This document shows positions 30,641-38,230 of a DNA stretch of 38,230 nt, one piece after another. This DNA comes from DAOUBA01 sp034432855 (lineage in GTDB: Bacteria; Chloroflexota; Anaerolineae; B4-G1), in contig DAOUBA010000083.1 of the NCBI GenBank assembly GCA_034432855.1, positions 1 through 38,230 of the forward strand, in the 5' to 3' direction. Position 1 is the stretch's first letter. The number at the start of each line of letters is the position of its first letter. The notes below the pieces were generated by a model. That model did no database searches. It worked only from the letters and a program-made list of their open reading frames with translations, and was not told the DNA's origin. The position numbers and the translations under genes were made by a program.

Positions 30641-30675
30641 GGCTATTCCCTCCTGAGATTAGTGTGGGCGCTCCT

Positions 30676-31104
30676 CTAGTGGCGGGAAGCGCAATCCGGA
30701 CAATAACCGCGAAAGATCACATCGCAGCCCACGACCTGGAAGCCGTGGGACTCGTGGGGGGACAACGTCAGTGTCTCGCAATTGTAGGAGACGTCCTCGA
30801 TGCACCCGCACCCCATACAGACCAGGTGGGCGTGGCCCGTGGTCGTCACGTCATACCGCCGCTCCCCCAATCCCACATCCAATTCCAGCAGCAGGCCGAT
30901 TTCCACCAACTCGTGGAGGGTGTTATAGACCGTCGCGGGCGAGATGTCGGGCATCACGCCACGCACGTGGGTATGGATTTGCTCGGCGGTGGGATGGGAG
31001 CGGTCGTCGAGAAGTGCCTGAATGATGGCGCGACGCTGAGGGGTCACACGGCGCCCGGACGCGCGGATTTGTTCACAGACTTGGTCAACCGAAGGCATAG
31101 ACAT
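30676..31104 (-). CDS. perR: PerR-type peroxide-sensing Fur family repressor
   Basis: Fur-family regulator, 142 aa. The N-terminal winged helix has RVTPQRRAIIQALL, HPTAEQIHTHV and ISPATVYNTLHEL. Metal-site residues line up number for number with Bacillus subtilis PerR: His37, Asp85, His91, His93 and Asp104; the Asp at 104 (in CIEDVS) is the PerR-type residue, where Fur has Glu. Structural zinc cysteines are CMGC (96/99) and CPDC (135/138). The ATG at 31104 has AGGAAG upstream. It heads an island of rubredoxin-linked detoxification genes and has a PerR box on its own promoter, so it very likely represses itself and the genes behind it. Confidence 0.94.
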   Translation of the reverse strand: MSMPSVDQVCEQIRASGRRVTPQRRAIIQALLDDRSHPTAEQIHTHVRGVMPDISPATVYNTLHELVEIGLLLELDVGLGERRYDVTTTGHAHLVCMGCGCIEDVSYNCETLTLSPHESHGFQVVGCDVIFRGYCPDCASRH

Positions 31105-31121
31105 TTGTAATTCTTCCTAAC

Positions 31122-31158
31122 TTGTAATCATTGTAACATAAAAACCAGGCGCTGTCAA
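31122..31158 (-). promoter_or_regulatory. perR promoter with PerR box over the -10
   Basis: On the minus strand TTGACA (31158-31153, perfect) is 17 bp from TACAAT (31135-31130). The 15-base sequence TTACAATGATTACAA (31136-31122), which covers the -10, matches the PerR box (TTATAATNATTATAA) at all but two positions. A regulator bound here would block RNA polymerase. Transcription would start near 31123, about 20 bases before the perR ATG. Confidence 0.82.
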
Positions 31159-31249
31159 GCATGATGATCCAATCACTGCTGGAGCGGCAGCGCGCCATGC
31201 TGCTCGATCAGGCCGGACTGGAAGCCAGGATGCATCGCCCGGACTCGAT

Positions 31250-31278
31250 TTGTGTGGGTAGGCCCTTTGCGGTATAAT
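31250..31278 (+). promoter_or_regulatory. Promoter for the two ferredoxin genes
   Basis: Plus-strand TTGTGT (31250-31255) is 17 bp before a perfect TATAAT (31273-31278). Transcription would start about 30 bases before the ferredoxin ATG at 31317. It diverges from the perR promoter about 90 bp away. No PerR box is visible in it. Confidence 0.65.
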
Positions 31279-31316
31279 GCCCGCTGCAAAATCCATCCCA
31301 TAGGAGGTATCGAACT

Positions 31317-31487
31317 ATGCCCCGCAAGATTACCGATGATTGTATAGCGTGTGGTACCTGTGTCGCCGTGTGCCCGGAGGAGGCGATCAGCGAAGGAGAC
31401 CCTATCTACGTGATAGATCCGGAAAAGTGCACCGATTGCGGCACATGCGAGGAAGAGTGCCCAAGCGACGCCATCATTGTAGTGTAA
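31317..31487 (+). CDS. 2[4Fe-4S] ferredoxin (56 aa)
   Basis: Clostridial-type bacterial ferredoxin. Translation starts MPRKITDDCIACGTCVAVC, has PEEAI, and a second set KCTDCGTCEEECPSDAI, giving two CxxCxxCxxxCP motifs for two [4Fe-4S] clusters. The ATG at 31317 has TAGGAGG at eight bases. It is a plausible partner of the oxoacid oxidoreductase and FTR-like protein. Plus-strand, with its own promoter. Confidence 0.96.
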   Translation: MPRKITDDCIACGTCVAVCPEEAISEGDPIYVIDPEKCTDCGTCEEECPSDAIIVV

Positions 31488-31523
31488 GACGGCACTGTTC
31501 CCAGTCAGAGGAGACCGGCCAGA

Positions 31524-31715
31524 ATGAAAGTGACAGTAGACGCGGACCTGTGCATTGCCTGCGGGCTGTGTGAGGAATCGGTGCCCGAGGTCTTCCGCCT
31601 GGCGGATGACGTGGCCGAGGTCATCGTAGACAGAGTGCCCGCCGATCTGGAGGATAGCGTGCGTCAGGCTGCCTCGGATTGTCCGGTCAGTGCCATCGCC
31701 GTGATCGAGACCTAG
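31524..31715 (+). CDS. Single-cluster [4Fe-4S] ferredoxin
   Basis: Ferredoxin, 63 aa, of the Thermotoga/Desulfovibrio one-cluster kind. DLCIACGLCEESVPEVF carries Cys10, Cys13 and Cys16, and ASDCPVSAI carries the fourth; the second cluster's cysteines are absent. The acidic middle part is typical. The ATG has GGAG about ten bases upstream, 36 bp after the first ferredoxin. Having a two-cluster and a one-cluster ferredoxin in tandem may give carriers of different potential. Confidence 0.93.
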   Translation: MKVTVDADLCIACGLCEESVPEVFRLADDVAEVIVDRVPADLEDSVRQAASDCPVSAIAVIET

Positions 31716-31763
31716 ACCTCCCGGCAAGGCAATGCCGAATGCGACTTTTGTCGTAAACGGACG

Positions 31764-31799
31764 GCCGCCTTTCTGCTATACCGGGTGCAGAAAGGCGGC
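31764..31799. terminator. Terminator between convergent genes
   Basis: Perfect 13-bp inverted repeat GCCGCCTTTCTGC/GCAGAAAGGCGGC with a ten-base loop, 48 bp after the ferredoxin stop and about 108 bp after the HypE-like stop on the other strand. On plus it is followed by TGTCTTGT, a weakly U-rich tail. It probably serves the ferredoxins and possibly both directions. Confidence 0.75.
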
Positions 31800-31906
31800 T
31801 GTCTTGTGGAAGTATGACTGTTACCTGAAGTCGAACGCCATGCAGTGCAGCACTACGGAGCGCAACGCAGGACGACGAGAAATACGCACTGTGAAATGCC
31901 TCGCTC

Positions 31907-32938
31907 CTATCCGAACAACCGCGCGATTTCGTCGCGCTCGAAACGGGGCAATGGCCGTTCGCCGGCTGCGCTGCGCAACACGATCCCGCGTTCTCGCTCG
32001 ACCGCGCGCCCGATGCACACCGCCGCAATGCCGCCATGCTCCAACGCGACCAGGATTGCCGGGGCATCCTCTGGCCTGACCGTCAACAACAGCGCACCGG
32101 AGGCGATCAGTCCCAGCGGGTCCAGGCCCAGCCGCTCGCATAAAATGCGCGTCTCGGGCAGAATCGGGATGGCCGGTTCATCCACTTCCAATCCGACCCT
32201 GGCTGCTTCCGCCAACTCCCATAATCCCATTGCCAGCCCGCCTTCAGTTGCGTCGTGCATCGCATGTACCTCCCCCGCCGCCGTCGCCACCGCTGCATCG
32301 CGCACCACGCTAATCCCCGGGTCATGCAAGAACCTGCGGCATCGTTCCAGAAACGCCCCATCCAGTCCCGCCAAACCTTCGTCTCTCTCCCGCGCGATGA
32401 TTGCTGTACCTTCCACCGCGACGCCCTTGGTGACGAGCAGTATATCACCCGGGCGGGCCCCGTCGGGCCGCACCAGTTGCTCCGCGGCAACCTCCCCCAG
32501 CATGCAGCCGACGACGATCGGGCGGTCGAGCCCGTAGGTGATCTCGGTGTGACCGCCCACCAGCACTACACCCAACTCTGCGCACGCCCCGGCGATCTGC
32601 TCAAAGATGGCGTCTACCAACGGGGGCGTCGTGCGTTCTGCCGGCAGCAGCAACGTGGCGAGGAACCAACGGGGAGTGGCGCCCGTGCACGCGATGTCGT
32701 TGGCATTGACGTGGACGGCGTACCAGCCGATCTCGTCGCTGGCAAACGTGATGGGATCCGTCTTGGCGACCAAGTAGCGACCTGGCTCTGTGCACGGGTC
32801 GTCAAAAGCGATGACCGTCGCGTCACACCCAAGACCTGGCCCCAGGACGACGCGTGGATCGCTCACGGGGAAGCGCGTCAACAGCCGGGCCAGGTGCTCG
32901 GCGGGCAACTTGCCTGGCGGGTATGCTGACCGTGTCAT
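31907..32938 (-). CDS. AIR synthase-related (HypE-like) protein
   Basis: ATP-binding protein of the PurM/HypE/SelD/ThiL superfamily, 343 aa. Visible: GPGLGCDATVIAF near the N-terminus, TDPITFASDEIGWYAVHVNANDIA cut here as NANDIACTGA (the usual AD-NDI motif), VVGGHTEIT, LLVTKGVAVEGT and MHDATEGGLAMGL, with LASGALLLTV near the end as IASGALLLTV. This pattern is that of HypE-like proteins often annotated hydrogenase expression factor, but the C-terminal Cys that true HypE carbamoylates is not seen here and no hyp genes are nearby. The ATG at 32938 overlaps the upstream kinase stop (TGATG), so the two are coupled; a TTG one codon earlier is an alternative. Confidence 0.85.
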   Translation of the reverse strand: MTRSAYPPGKLPAEHLARLLTRFPVSDPRVVLGPGLGCDATVIAFDDPCTEPGRYLVAKTDPITFASDEIGWYAVHVNANDIACTGATPRWFLATLLLPAERTTPPLVDAIFEQIAGACAELGVVLVGGHTEITYGLDRPIVVGCMLGEVAAEQLVRPDGARPGDILLVTKGVAVEGTAIIARERDEGLAGLDGAFLERCRRFLHDPGISVVRDAAVATAAGEVHAMHDATEGGLAMGLWELAEAARVGLEVDEPAIPILPETRILCERLGLDPLGLIASGALLLTVRPEDAPAILVALEHGGIAAVCIGRAVERERGIVLRSAAGERPLPRFERDEIARLFG

Positions 32939-35727
32939 CAATGCGGGCCAGGGGGTGAGGGTTGGGAGGCCGGCGCCGGCCCACCCATCGGCTGCAGGGC
33001 CGCCTCGATCTCGGTCAGCAGTTCACCGATGGCAAAGGGCTTGGCGAGGAAACTGGCAGCGCCCAATGCGATGAGGCGTTTACGTTCCATCTCCGTATCG
33101 GCCACGTGCGCGGAGATGGCGACGATGGGAATGGTCTGCGTCACGGCGTCGCGCTTGAGGTGCGTCAGTGCCTCGTAGCCGTCCATCCCCGGCAGGCGCA
33201 GGTCAAGCAGGATCAGGTCGGGGCGATGGCGGCGGGCCATCGTCAGCGCCTCGTAACCGTCGGCAGCTACGAGCGGGGTGAAACCGATCTGACGCACCGT
33301 CGCGGCGAGCAGCCCCACCGTATCGGGGTCGTCCTCGACGACAAGGATGCGCCCCTGCCAGGTGAGCGCCTGCTCCACCGCCTGCATCAGCCTTTCACCT
33401 GCCACGGGTTTGACCAGGTAGTTAGCGATGCCCAGTTGCCAGGCAGAGCCATCGTCAGGCACGATGGTCTGCACGATGACGGGAATATCGGACGTGACGG
33501 GGTTCTCTTTCAAGGCGCGGAGCACGTCCAGGCCGCTGATGTCGGGGAGGATCAGGTCCAGGACAATCAGGGCGGGCCGTTTCTCCCTGACCCACGTCTC
33601 TACGGTACGCCCGCGTCCCAGGATCAACGCACGGTAGCCGCTCTCCTCCAGTTGTCGCTTGACCAGTTCGGCGGTATCGCGGTCGTCGTCTACGACCAGG
33701 ACAGTGCGGATACGCGCGACCAGATACGGCGGGCCCCGATGAGCCACCCCTTCTTCCGCCTGGAGCGGGACGGGCAGGATGAAGGTAAACGTGCTGCCCT
33801 TGCCCAATTCGCTTTCGACCCAGATGCGCCCGCCGTGCATCTCGACGAACATCTTGACGATGTACAGGCCCAATCCGGTGCCACGGGTCTCCTGTACCAG
33901 GGGATGGTCGGCGCGGTAGAAACGCTCAAAGATGTGGCCCAGGTCTTCCGGGGCAATGCCAATACCCGTATCTTGCACGTCCACCCGCACGGCCTTTTCG
34001 ACCGGGTAGGCACGTACCACGATCTCGCCGCCTTCAGGGGTGTAGCGGATGGCGTTGCCGATCAGGTTGGTAAGCACCTGGTTGAGCCGGTCACGGTCGC
34101 CCATAATGTCGGGCAAACCGGCGGCGATGTCGTAACTGAGGCGCTGCTGTTTGGCCTCGGCCTGACCCGCCAGCACGTTGACCACCTCGGCGATCACCCC
34201 GCCGATCCGCAAGGAGCGCGGCTCGAAGCGCACACGCCCCGTCTCCATCCGTGAGATGTCGAGCAGGTCGTTGATCAATGCGGTCAGCCGGTCGGTATTG
34301 GCCTTGATAGTGCTCAGGAAGCGTCGCTGCTCGCCATTGATGGGGCCGGCAGCACCGCTGTAGAGGAGATCGGTGTAGCCCTTGATCGCCGTCATCGGCG
34401 TGCGCAGTTCGTGAGAAACGGTGGAAACGAACTCACTTTTGGCGCGATCCGCCTCGACCTCCTTGGTGATGTCGCGCAGGATAGTCACCACCCCCAGGAA
34501 CTCGTTGCGCGGGGTGAGCACCGGGGAGAGCAGCGCATGAATGACGCGGCTGCGGGTCTCCAGATTGATCTTGAAGGTCTTGGTCGCTTCCGGGATTTCG
34601 GAGGCCAGCAGTACCTCCATCGCAGCGACGGCTTCCTCTTCTCCCTGGGCTTCGAAGGCAGCGAACAGTTCGTGATAGTCCCGGCCGATCAACTGCTCGG
34701 CGGGCGTGTTCAAGATGTGCGCTGCCGCCGGGTTGACCAGGATGATCTGTCCCTCGGTGTTGTTCACGACGACACCGTCGGCGATGGAAGTGAGGATGGC
34801 CTGCTTCTCGGTAGCCGCCTCTTGCTGGCTGCGAAACATGTGTCCCAGTTCCTGGGCCTGCTGGCTGATGAGGCGGTAGATCTCGGCGTTGCCGATAGCG
34901 GTGGAGACCTGGCCGAGGATGTTGCGAAAGAGGCGGACGTGACCAAGTTCGAAGGCCGCCGGACGCGAACTGGCCAAGGCTAACAGCCCGCGAAACTGTC
35001 CGTTGGCGATCAGGGGGCCTGCCAGCAGGGAAACCGAATCTGGGACAACCAGCATCTTGACCCAGGGTTCCATCTGCTGTGCCCTCACGTCGTCCAGGAT
35101 CAGCAACGGCTCGCTCTGACCCATCTGCCAGGGAGTCGGGAGCACCTCTACGGCGAGTTCCCCGCCATCCCAACGGATATGCACTTCGGGCATGATGGTC
35201 TTGACGGCATCGTCTGCCAGCAGGATTGCGCCCTTCTCGGCGGCGATTGCTGCCATCATCCCCGCCAACGTTTTTTGCAGTGCGCGCGAGAGATCGAGGG
35301 TAGAGGTCAGTTCACGGGTGATCTCGTAGAGGGTCTCCAGTTGCCCTTTCTCCGCTGCCAGCCGCTCTGCCTCGCCAGCGCAGTAACGGGCCAGGGCCGC
35401 GCTCAGAGCGTCGAGGCGCTCCTCGGCCGGTTGCCGTCCCTTCGCCGGCAACAAGGCGCGTATGGTCTGGGAAAGGCTCGTCGCCAGGGAGAGCAATTCG
35501 GAGGGCGTGGCTTGGCGCTCACTCGCCTCGCGCGCTGCCCATTGCTGCACCATTTCGGGCAGTGTCATAGGCGGCTGCGCCAGCGCCTCGATGAGAGGAC
35601 GCCAGTGAACAAGACATTCATCGGGCAGACAGGCAGCATAAGCCGGCAATCCGGGGGCATTTTTCTGCCAGCGCGCCTCGATCTGTGTCCGGTGATTCTG
35701 CAGCCACGCACTGAAGTCGAAACCCAT
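32938..35727 (-). CDS. Hybrid histidine kinase with two C-terminal receivers
   Basis: Soluble hybrid sensor kinase, 929 aa. An alpha-helical N-terminus (about 1-125) is followed by a GAF domain (about 140-300), a PAS domain (about 320-435, SIADGVVVNNTEGQI), HisKA (FVSTVSHELRTPMTAIKGY), HATPase (NLIGNAIRYTPEGG, DTGIGIAPEDLGHIFERFY, GTGLGLYIVKMFVEMHGG) and two receivers: VLVVDDDRDT with IVLDLILPDISGLD, and ILVVEDDPDT with LILLDLRLPGMDGY and FLAKPF. The first receiver is probably phosphotransfer-competent. ATG at 35727 has GAGGA upstream; the frame to 35799 is unlikely as start. It has a strong promoter of its own. Confidence 0.93.
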   Translation of the reverse strand: MGFDFSAWLQNHRTQIEARWQKNAPGLPAYAACLPDECLVHWRPLIEALAQPPMTLPEMVQQWAAREASERQATPSELLSLATSLSQTIRALLPAKGRQPAEERLDALSAALARYCAGEAERLAAEKGQLETLYEITRELTSTLDLSRALQKTLAGMMAAIAAEKGAILLADDAVKTIMPEVHIRWDGGELAVEVLPTPWQMGQSEPLLILDDVRAQQMEPWVKMLVVPDSVSLLAGPLIANGQFRGLLALASSRPAAFELGHVRLFRNILGQVSTAIGNAEIYRLISQQAQELGHMFRSQQEAATEKQAILTSIADGVVVNNTEGQIILVNPAAAHILNTPAEQLIGRDYHELFAAFEAQGEEEAVAAMEVLLASEIPEATKTFKINLETRSRVIHALLSPVLTPRNEFLGVVTILRDITKEVEADRAKSEFVSTVSHELRTPMTAIKGYTDLLYSGAAGPINGEQRRFLSTIKANTDRLTALINDLLDISRMETGRVRFEPRSLRIGGVIAEVVNVLAGQAEAKQQRLSYDIAAGLPDIMGDRDRLNQVLTNLIGNAIRYTPEGGEIVVRAYPVEKAVRVDVQDTGIGIAPEDLGHIFERFYRADHPLVQETRGTGLGLYIVKMFVEMHGGRIWVESELGKGSTFTFILPVPLQAEEGVAHRGPPYLVARIRTVLVVDDDRDTAELVKRQLEESGYRALILGRGRTVETWVREKRPALIVLDLILPDISGLDVLRALKENPVTSDIPVIVQTIVPDDGSAWQLGIANYLVKPVAGERLMQAVEQALTWQGRILVVEDDPDTVGLLAATVRQIGFTPLVAADGYEALTMARRHRPDLILLDLRLPGMDGYEALTHLKRDAVTQTIPIVAISAHVADTEMERKRLIALGAASFLAKPFAIGELLTEIEAALQPMGGPAPASQPSPPGPH

Positions 35728-35814
35728 AAGAGTCCTCTGAGATACGCGGCAGGAAACCGCGCTTACCTTTGTGTTGCTTCTCGTAGCCGTGTTTCCCACA
35801 ACGTGGCATAGAAC

Positions 35815-35843
35815 ATTATAATCTCGTTGCGCTGAAGTGGCAA
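35815..35843 (-). promoter_or_regulatory. Sigma70-type promoter for the hybrid kinase
   Basis: Minus-strand TTGCCA (35843-35838, five of six) is 17 bp from a perfect TATAAT (35820-35815). The predicted start of transcription is about 80 bases before the ATG at 35727, leaving a leader that holds no gene. Confidence 0.7.
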
Positions 35844-35858
35844 ACAGAGGGCCTGGCC

Positions 35859-37327
35859 TTACCTGGGCAGGGCTGAGACAAGACCGGCTTCCCGTTCGGC
35901 GCGGCGGGCCAACTCCTGGCGCATCTCGGTATAGCGCTGGCGGGTGATCGGGTAGAACCAGGCGACGACGATAGAGACCGCCAGCAGCAGCGCGGGCAGG
36001 ATCGAGACGAGCAACCGCAGGGCGGTCAGCGCCGAGGCCGGTTGGGATGGCAGGGGGTTGATAGCGGACGGCTGGACGTAGCCGGACCAGCGCAGCGCAG
36101 CCGGGAGCAACGCCAGCACCGCCGCCTGGGCCAGTTTGTGCACGAAGACCGTCACACCGGTGTAGGCTCCCTCCTGCCGCCGCCCGCTCATCAGTTCATC
36201 GGCTTCCAGCACGTCGGGGTCCATCGCCGAAGGGATGAGGTGCGCCGCGGCGACCCCAAAGCCGGCCAGCGCGGCGAGAACGTAGATGGGGGCGCGTGCC
36301 TGCGGCGGCACCGGCCAGATCGCCAGCATTACCAGCGTCCACGAGGCGCCGGCGATGATGTAGGCGGTCTTTTTCTCGAAACGGCGGGCCAGCCAGAGCA
36401 CCACCGGCAGGAAAACGAGCGCCACGGCCAGGATGATGCCTTGCAACAGCGAGGTCTCGTCCTCGGTCAGGCCGGTCCAGTACATTAGTAGGCAAAGACG
36501 GCCTGGACGATGACCACCGGCATCCAACTGAGGATGCGCAGCGCGAGGGTGTAGCGGAAGGGGACGTTGCGCAGCACGAAGTGCAGGGCTTCCCGCAACG
36601 GCGGGGCAGCTTTTTGCCGGAACTCGGGCCGCTCGCGGGTGCCGAAGAAGGCGATCAGGAGCGGCGGGACGAAACTGGCGCCGAAAATCAGGCCGATGAC
36701 CTGGTAGGCGCGCGGGTCACGGTCGGGGAACAGCGGAAAGATGACTTTCCACAAGAGCAAAGGGGCAGCCAGCCCTGCCGCGATCGAGACCGTCATCCGG
36801 TAGGTCACCAGCGACGTGCGCTCGTCGTGGTCGAGCGTCAGTTCCGGGGTGAGCGCGGCGTAGGGACAACTGACGGCGGTAAAGGCCGCCTCGTAGAAGA
36901 TGTACGCGAGGATGTAGTAGGCGAACAGAAGCAGTTGGCTGCGGGTCGGCGGGATCAGCCAGATGAGCGCGAAACTAACGCCGAAGGGCAGTGCGCCGAA
37001 GAGCAGGTATGGACGGCGGCGGCCCCAGCGGGTGCGGGCGCGATCGGAAAGGAAGCCGAAGAGCGGGTCGTTGATCGCGTCCCAGATCGTGACGACGAGC
37101 CAGAAGAGGCTTACCAGGCGCAGGTCGAGGCGGGCGATGTCGGTGAGGAAGAAGGTGTACCAGAAGGGGACGATGGTGCCCGGCCCGACGGAGTTGCCCA
37201 AGTCGCCGATGCCGTAGGCGGCCTTGCGCCAGAAGGAGAGTTTTTCGCTGCGGGTGGCGGACATTGCTAACTGAATCTCACGCCGAGCCCGGCCTGCAAC
37301 TTGCTGTTCAGGGTCGTAACTGCTCAT
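35859..37327 (-). pseudogene. MFS/GPH-type sugar or cation symporter, frameshifted
   Basis: A 12-helix-type transporter broken near the middle. The first part (37327 to 36485; KAAYGIGDLGNSVGPGTIV, DPLFGFLSDR, RWGRRRPYLLFG) is clearly the N-terminal half of a glycoside-pentoside-hexuronide:cation symporter-like protein. It ends VQAVFAY and stop. The second part (to 35859) continues in another frame as LMYWTGL and then ordinary hydrophobic helices, so one base is missing near 36489. Joined it would be about 488 aa. Either a recent inactivating deletion or a sequencing error. A start 21 codons in (37264) is a possible alternative; neither has a good ribosome-binding site. Confidence 0.75.
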
Positions 37328-37551
37328 GCAGGAGGGCTCGCCAGACCTGGAATCAGCCTCCTATCGGCACCGAGCTCAGCCGCTGCGACCGGGGCGAACG
37401 CAGCGAGCCGAGGGAGCAGTCGGCTGGTCGGGTAGCGGGGCGGCGCAACATTCGCAAAATAGTTTCGCCAATTGTTCTCACAAGAGCAGGGCGAGTTGCT
37501 TCCAAGCGGGGCCGACCTGTGGACAGCAGACTCGCCCTTCTGTCCGACGCG

Positions 37552-37722
37552 CTACAAGCCCTTGATCAGTGTTGCCAGCACCAGGAGAACGAGCCCGGCT
37601 ACCACCAACCAGAAGGCAATGCCAGAGAGAACAGGAATAGTCACGAGCTCAGCCAGAATCCCAAGCACTCCGAGAATCACGGCAATCCACCAGGTGATGG
37701 TTTTAGGTTCACTGAGTTTCAT
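37552..37722 (-). CDS. Small two-helix membrane protein (56 aa), unknown
   Basis: Too short to stand out but convincing: the ATG at 37722 has GAGGAG at eight bases, and codons read MKLSEPKTITWWIAVILGV, a polar patch LAELVTIPVLSG, and a second hydrophobic run (IAFWLVVAGLVLLVLATLI), ending KGL. Two membrane helices of about 18-20 residues with a short turn are expected, N- and C-termini probably inside. I do not recognise a family. It lies between the broken transporter and the IS110 element; the 224-bp gap 37328-37551 holds no gene that I can see. Confidence 0.8.
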   Translation of the reverse strand: MKLSEPKTITWWIAVILGVLGILAELVTIPVLSGIAFWLVVAGLVLLVLATLIKGL

Positions 37723-37780
37723 GGTCTGTATCTCCTCGTATAATATGAATTAGTGGAAGCAGTGTGAGCACCGTCTCCAT

Positions 37781-37809
37781 TTGCCCAATCGGGATGATCC
37801 TGGCATACT
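37781..37809 (+). promoter_or_regulatory. Possible promoter at the IS110 left end
   Basis: Plus-strand TTGCCC (37781-37786) and CATACT (37804-37809) are 17 bp apart, each with four of six consensus bases. A transcript starting near 37816 would contain the hairpin series before the transposase. In IS110-type elements a promoter can also form across the joined ends of the circle. Confidence 0.4.
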
Positions 37810-37815
37810 ATCTGT

Positions 37816-38117
37816 CGCTGGCAGACAGTAGCAGGGACAGCTCTTTTTCTCCGAGTTGCACGGCTTGGCCGTGACTTCTCTCAAAGCTTGTGCCCCTGGT
37901 CCGATGGGTACTTCTGACGCGCATACTGTGCTCTCAGTCTCCCCGTCTCCCGGGCAGCATTGGCTGCACCCGTGCAGCCAACGGGAGTGTCTCTACGGCC
38001 GGCTGAGAAGCTCTGATCGGCCGCGAGGCTGTTGCTCTCATCGGGCGCCCAGGGTCATCCCGATACCTCTCTGCCAGCGCTGTGTCCACCATCAGTTGAA
38101 AATGAAAGGAGAACCCT
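37816..38117 (+). ncRNA. Structured left-end region, candidate bridge RNA
   Basis: Between the candidate promoter and the transposase ATG there is no gene but a series of hairpins: CACGGC/GCCGTG (37859-37873), CTCCCG with TTGGCTGCAC/GTGCAGCCAA and CGGGAG (37947-37987, a long stem with one internal bulge), CGGCCG/CGGCCG (37996-38023) and ATCGGG/CCCGAT (38040-38064). IS110-group elements encode a bridge RNA upstream of the transposase with internal loops that read target and donor DNA, so this is the natural reading. The loops have not been matched to element ends, as those are not in view. Confidence 0.45.
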
Positions 38118-38230
38118 ATGTCTGAACATCTACTGGCCGGTATGGACATCCATTTGAAGCACAACCACGTCTGCTTGATGACCCAGGGTGGTCAGATGGT
38201 GCTCCCGCATCAGCGCTTCGACAACAATTG
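38118..38230 (+). CDS. IS110-family transposase, N-terminal part (cut by the window end)
   Basis: Start ATG at 38118 after AAAGGAGAA; the first 37 codons read MSEHLLAGMDIHLKHNHVC and continue with a hydrophobic-polar alternation typical of the first strands of a RuvC-like DEDD domain. GMDIH supplies the first catalytic Asp (Asp10). Recombinases of this family use a guide-like bridge RNA rather than terminal inverted repeats. The frame is open to the last base. Family call rests on a short stretch and the upstream structured region. Confidence 0.7.
   Translation, partial: MSEHLLAGMDIHLKHNHVCLMTQGGQMVLPHQRFDNN

Noticed and set aside
31161..31277. 38-codon plus-strand frame beginning MMIQSLLERQ before the ferredoxins
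   Set aside because: No ribosome-binding site, its end overlaps the -10 of the ferredoxin promoter, and it starts next to the perR -35.
31173..31727. Minus-strand 184-codon frame across both ferredoxins
   Set aside because: Antisense to two certain ferredoxin genes; a shadow.
1..38230. tRNA or rRNA genes
   Set aside because: No cloverleaf-like T-loop motif (GGTTCGAATCC-type) or rRNA signature was recognised on either strand.

Overview
The window is GC-rich and densely packed, with almost every gene on the minus strand; only two small ferredoxins and a partial transposase at the right edge are on plus. The gene set (PerR, superoxide reductase, rubrerythrin, rubredoxins, flavodiiron protein, 2-oxoacid:ferredoxin oxidoreductase, ferredoxins, three M42 aminopeptidases) points to an anaerobic or microaerophilic bacterium that meets oxygen now and then. 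Gene style and the intergenic heptanucleotide repeats fit a Chloroflexota (Anaerolineae-like) genome, but that assignment is inference. All functions below come from reading motifs and family resemblance; no database search was run.

Layout. (1) 0-4.9 kb: ComEA-like DNA-binding protein, three M42 (TET-like) aminopeptidases with a toxin-antitoxin pair between them (toxin frameshifted), and a Pro/Thr-rich membrane protein behind a clear promoter. (2) 4.9-10.9 kb: fmt, a SRPBCC protein, a translationally coupled fabF-fabH pair, and a large TAP-type alpha/beta-hydrolase lipoprotein. (3) 11-15.2 kb: a two-subunit 2-oxoacid:ferredoxin oxidoreductase, a ferritin-like protein, a ferredoxin:thioredoxin-reductase/rubredoxin fusion and a glutaredoxin. 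(4) 15.2-23.5 kb: a FIST-domain sensor followed by three histidine kinases and a stand-alone receiver, with overlapping or nearly abutting genes. (5) 23.7-31.2 kb: an oxidative-stress island read from a PerR-type promoter: perR, Rieske protein, rubredoxin, rubredoxin reductase, rubrerythrin, superoxide reductase, a double-ferritin cargo protein, an EncA-like encapsulin, another ferritin-like protein, a rubredoxin-like zinc ribbon and a flavodiiron protein. (6) 31.2-38.2 kb: two plus-strand ferredoxins, a HypE-like protein coupled to a large hybrid histidine kinase, a frameshifted MFS transporter, a 56-residue membrane protein, and the left end plus first codons of an IS110-family element.

How it works together. 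NAD(P)H electrons would pass through the rubredoxin reductase to rubredoxin and on to rubrerythrin (peroxide), superoxide reductase (superoxide) and flavodiiron protein (O2 or NO). Free iron would be oxidised and stored inside an encapsulin shell by a ferritin-like cargo that carries a C-terminal loading peptide. Ferredoxin reduced by the oxoacid oxidoreductase could drive the FTR-rubredoxin/glutaredoxin thiol system. The most striking points are the Cys-rich insertion in the encapsulin E-loop region, the tandem-diiron cargo, the PerR box lying on the -10 of the island promoter, heptanucleotide repeats at five gene junctions, and a probable bridge-RNA region upstream of the IS110 transposase.
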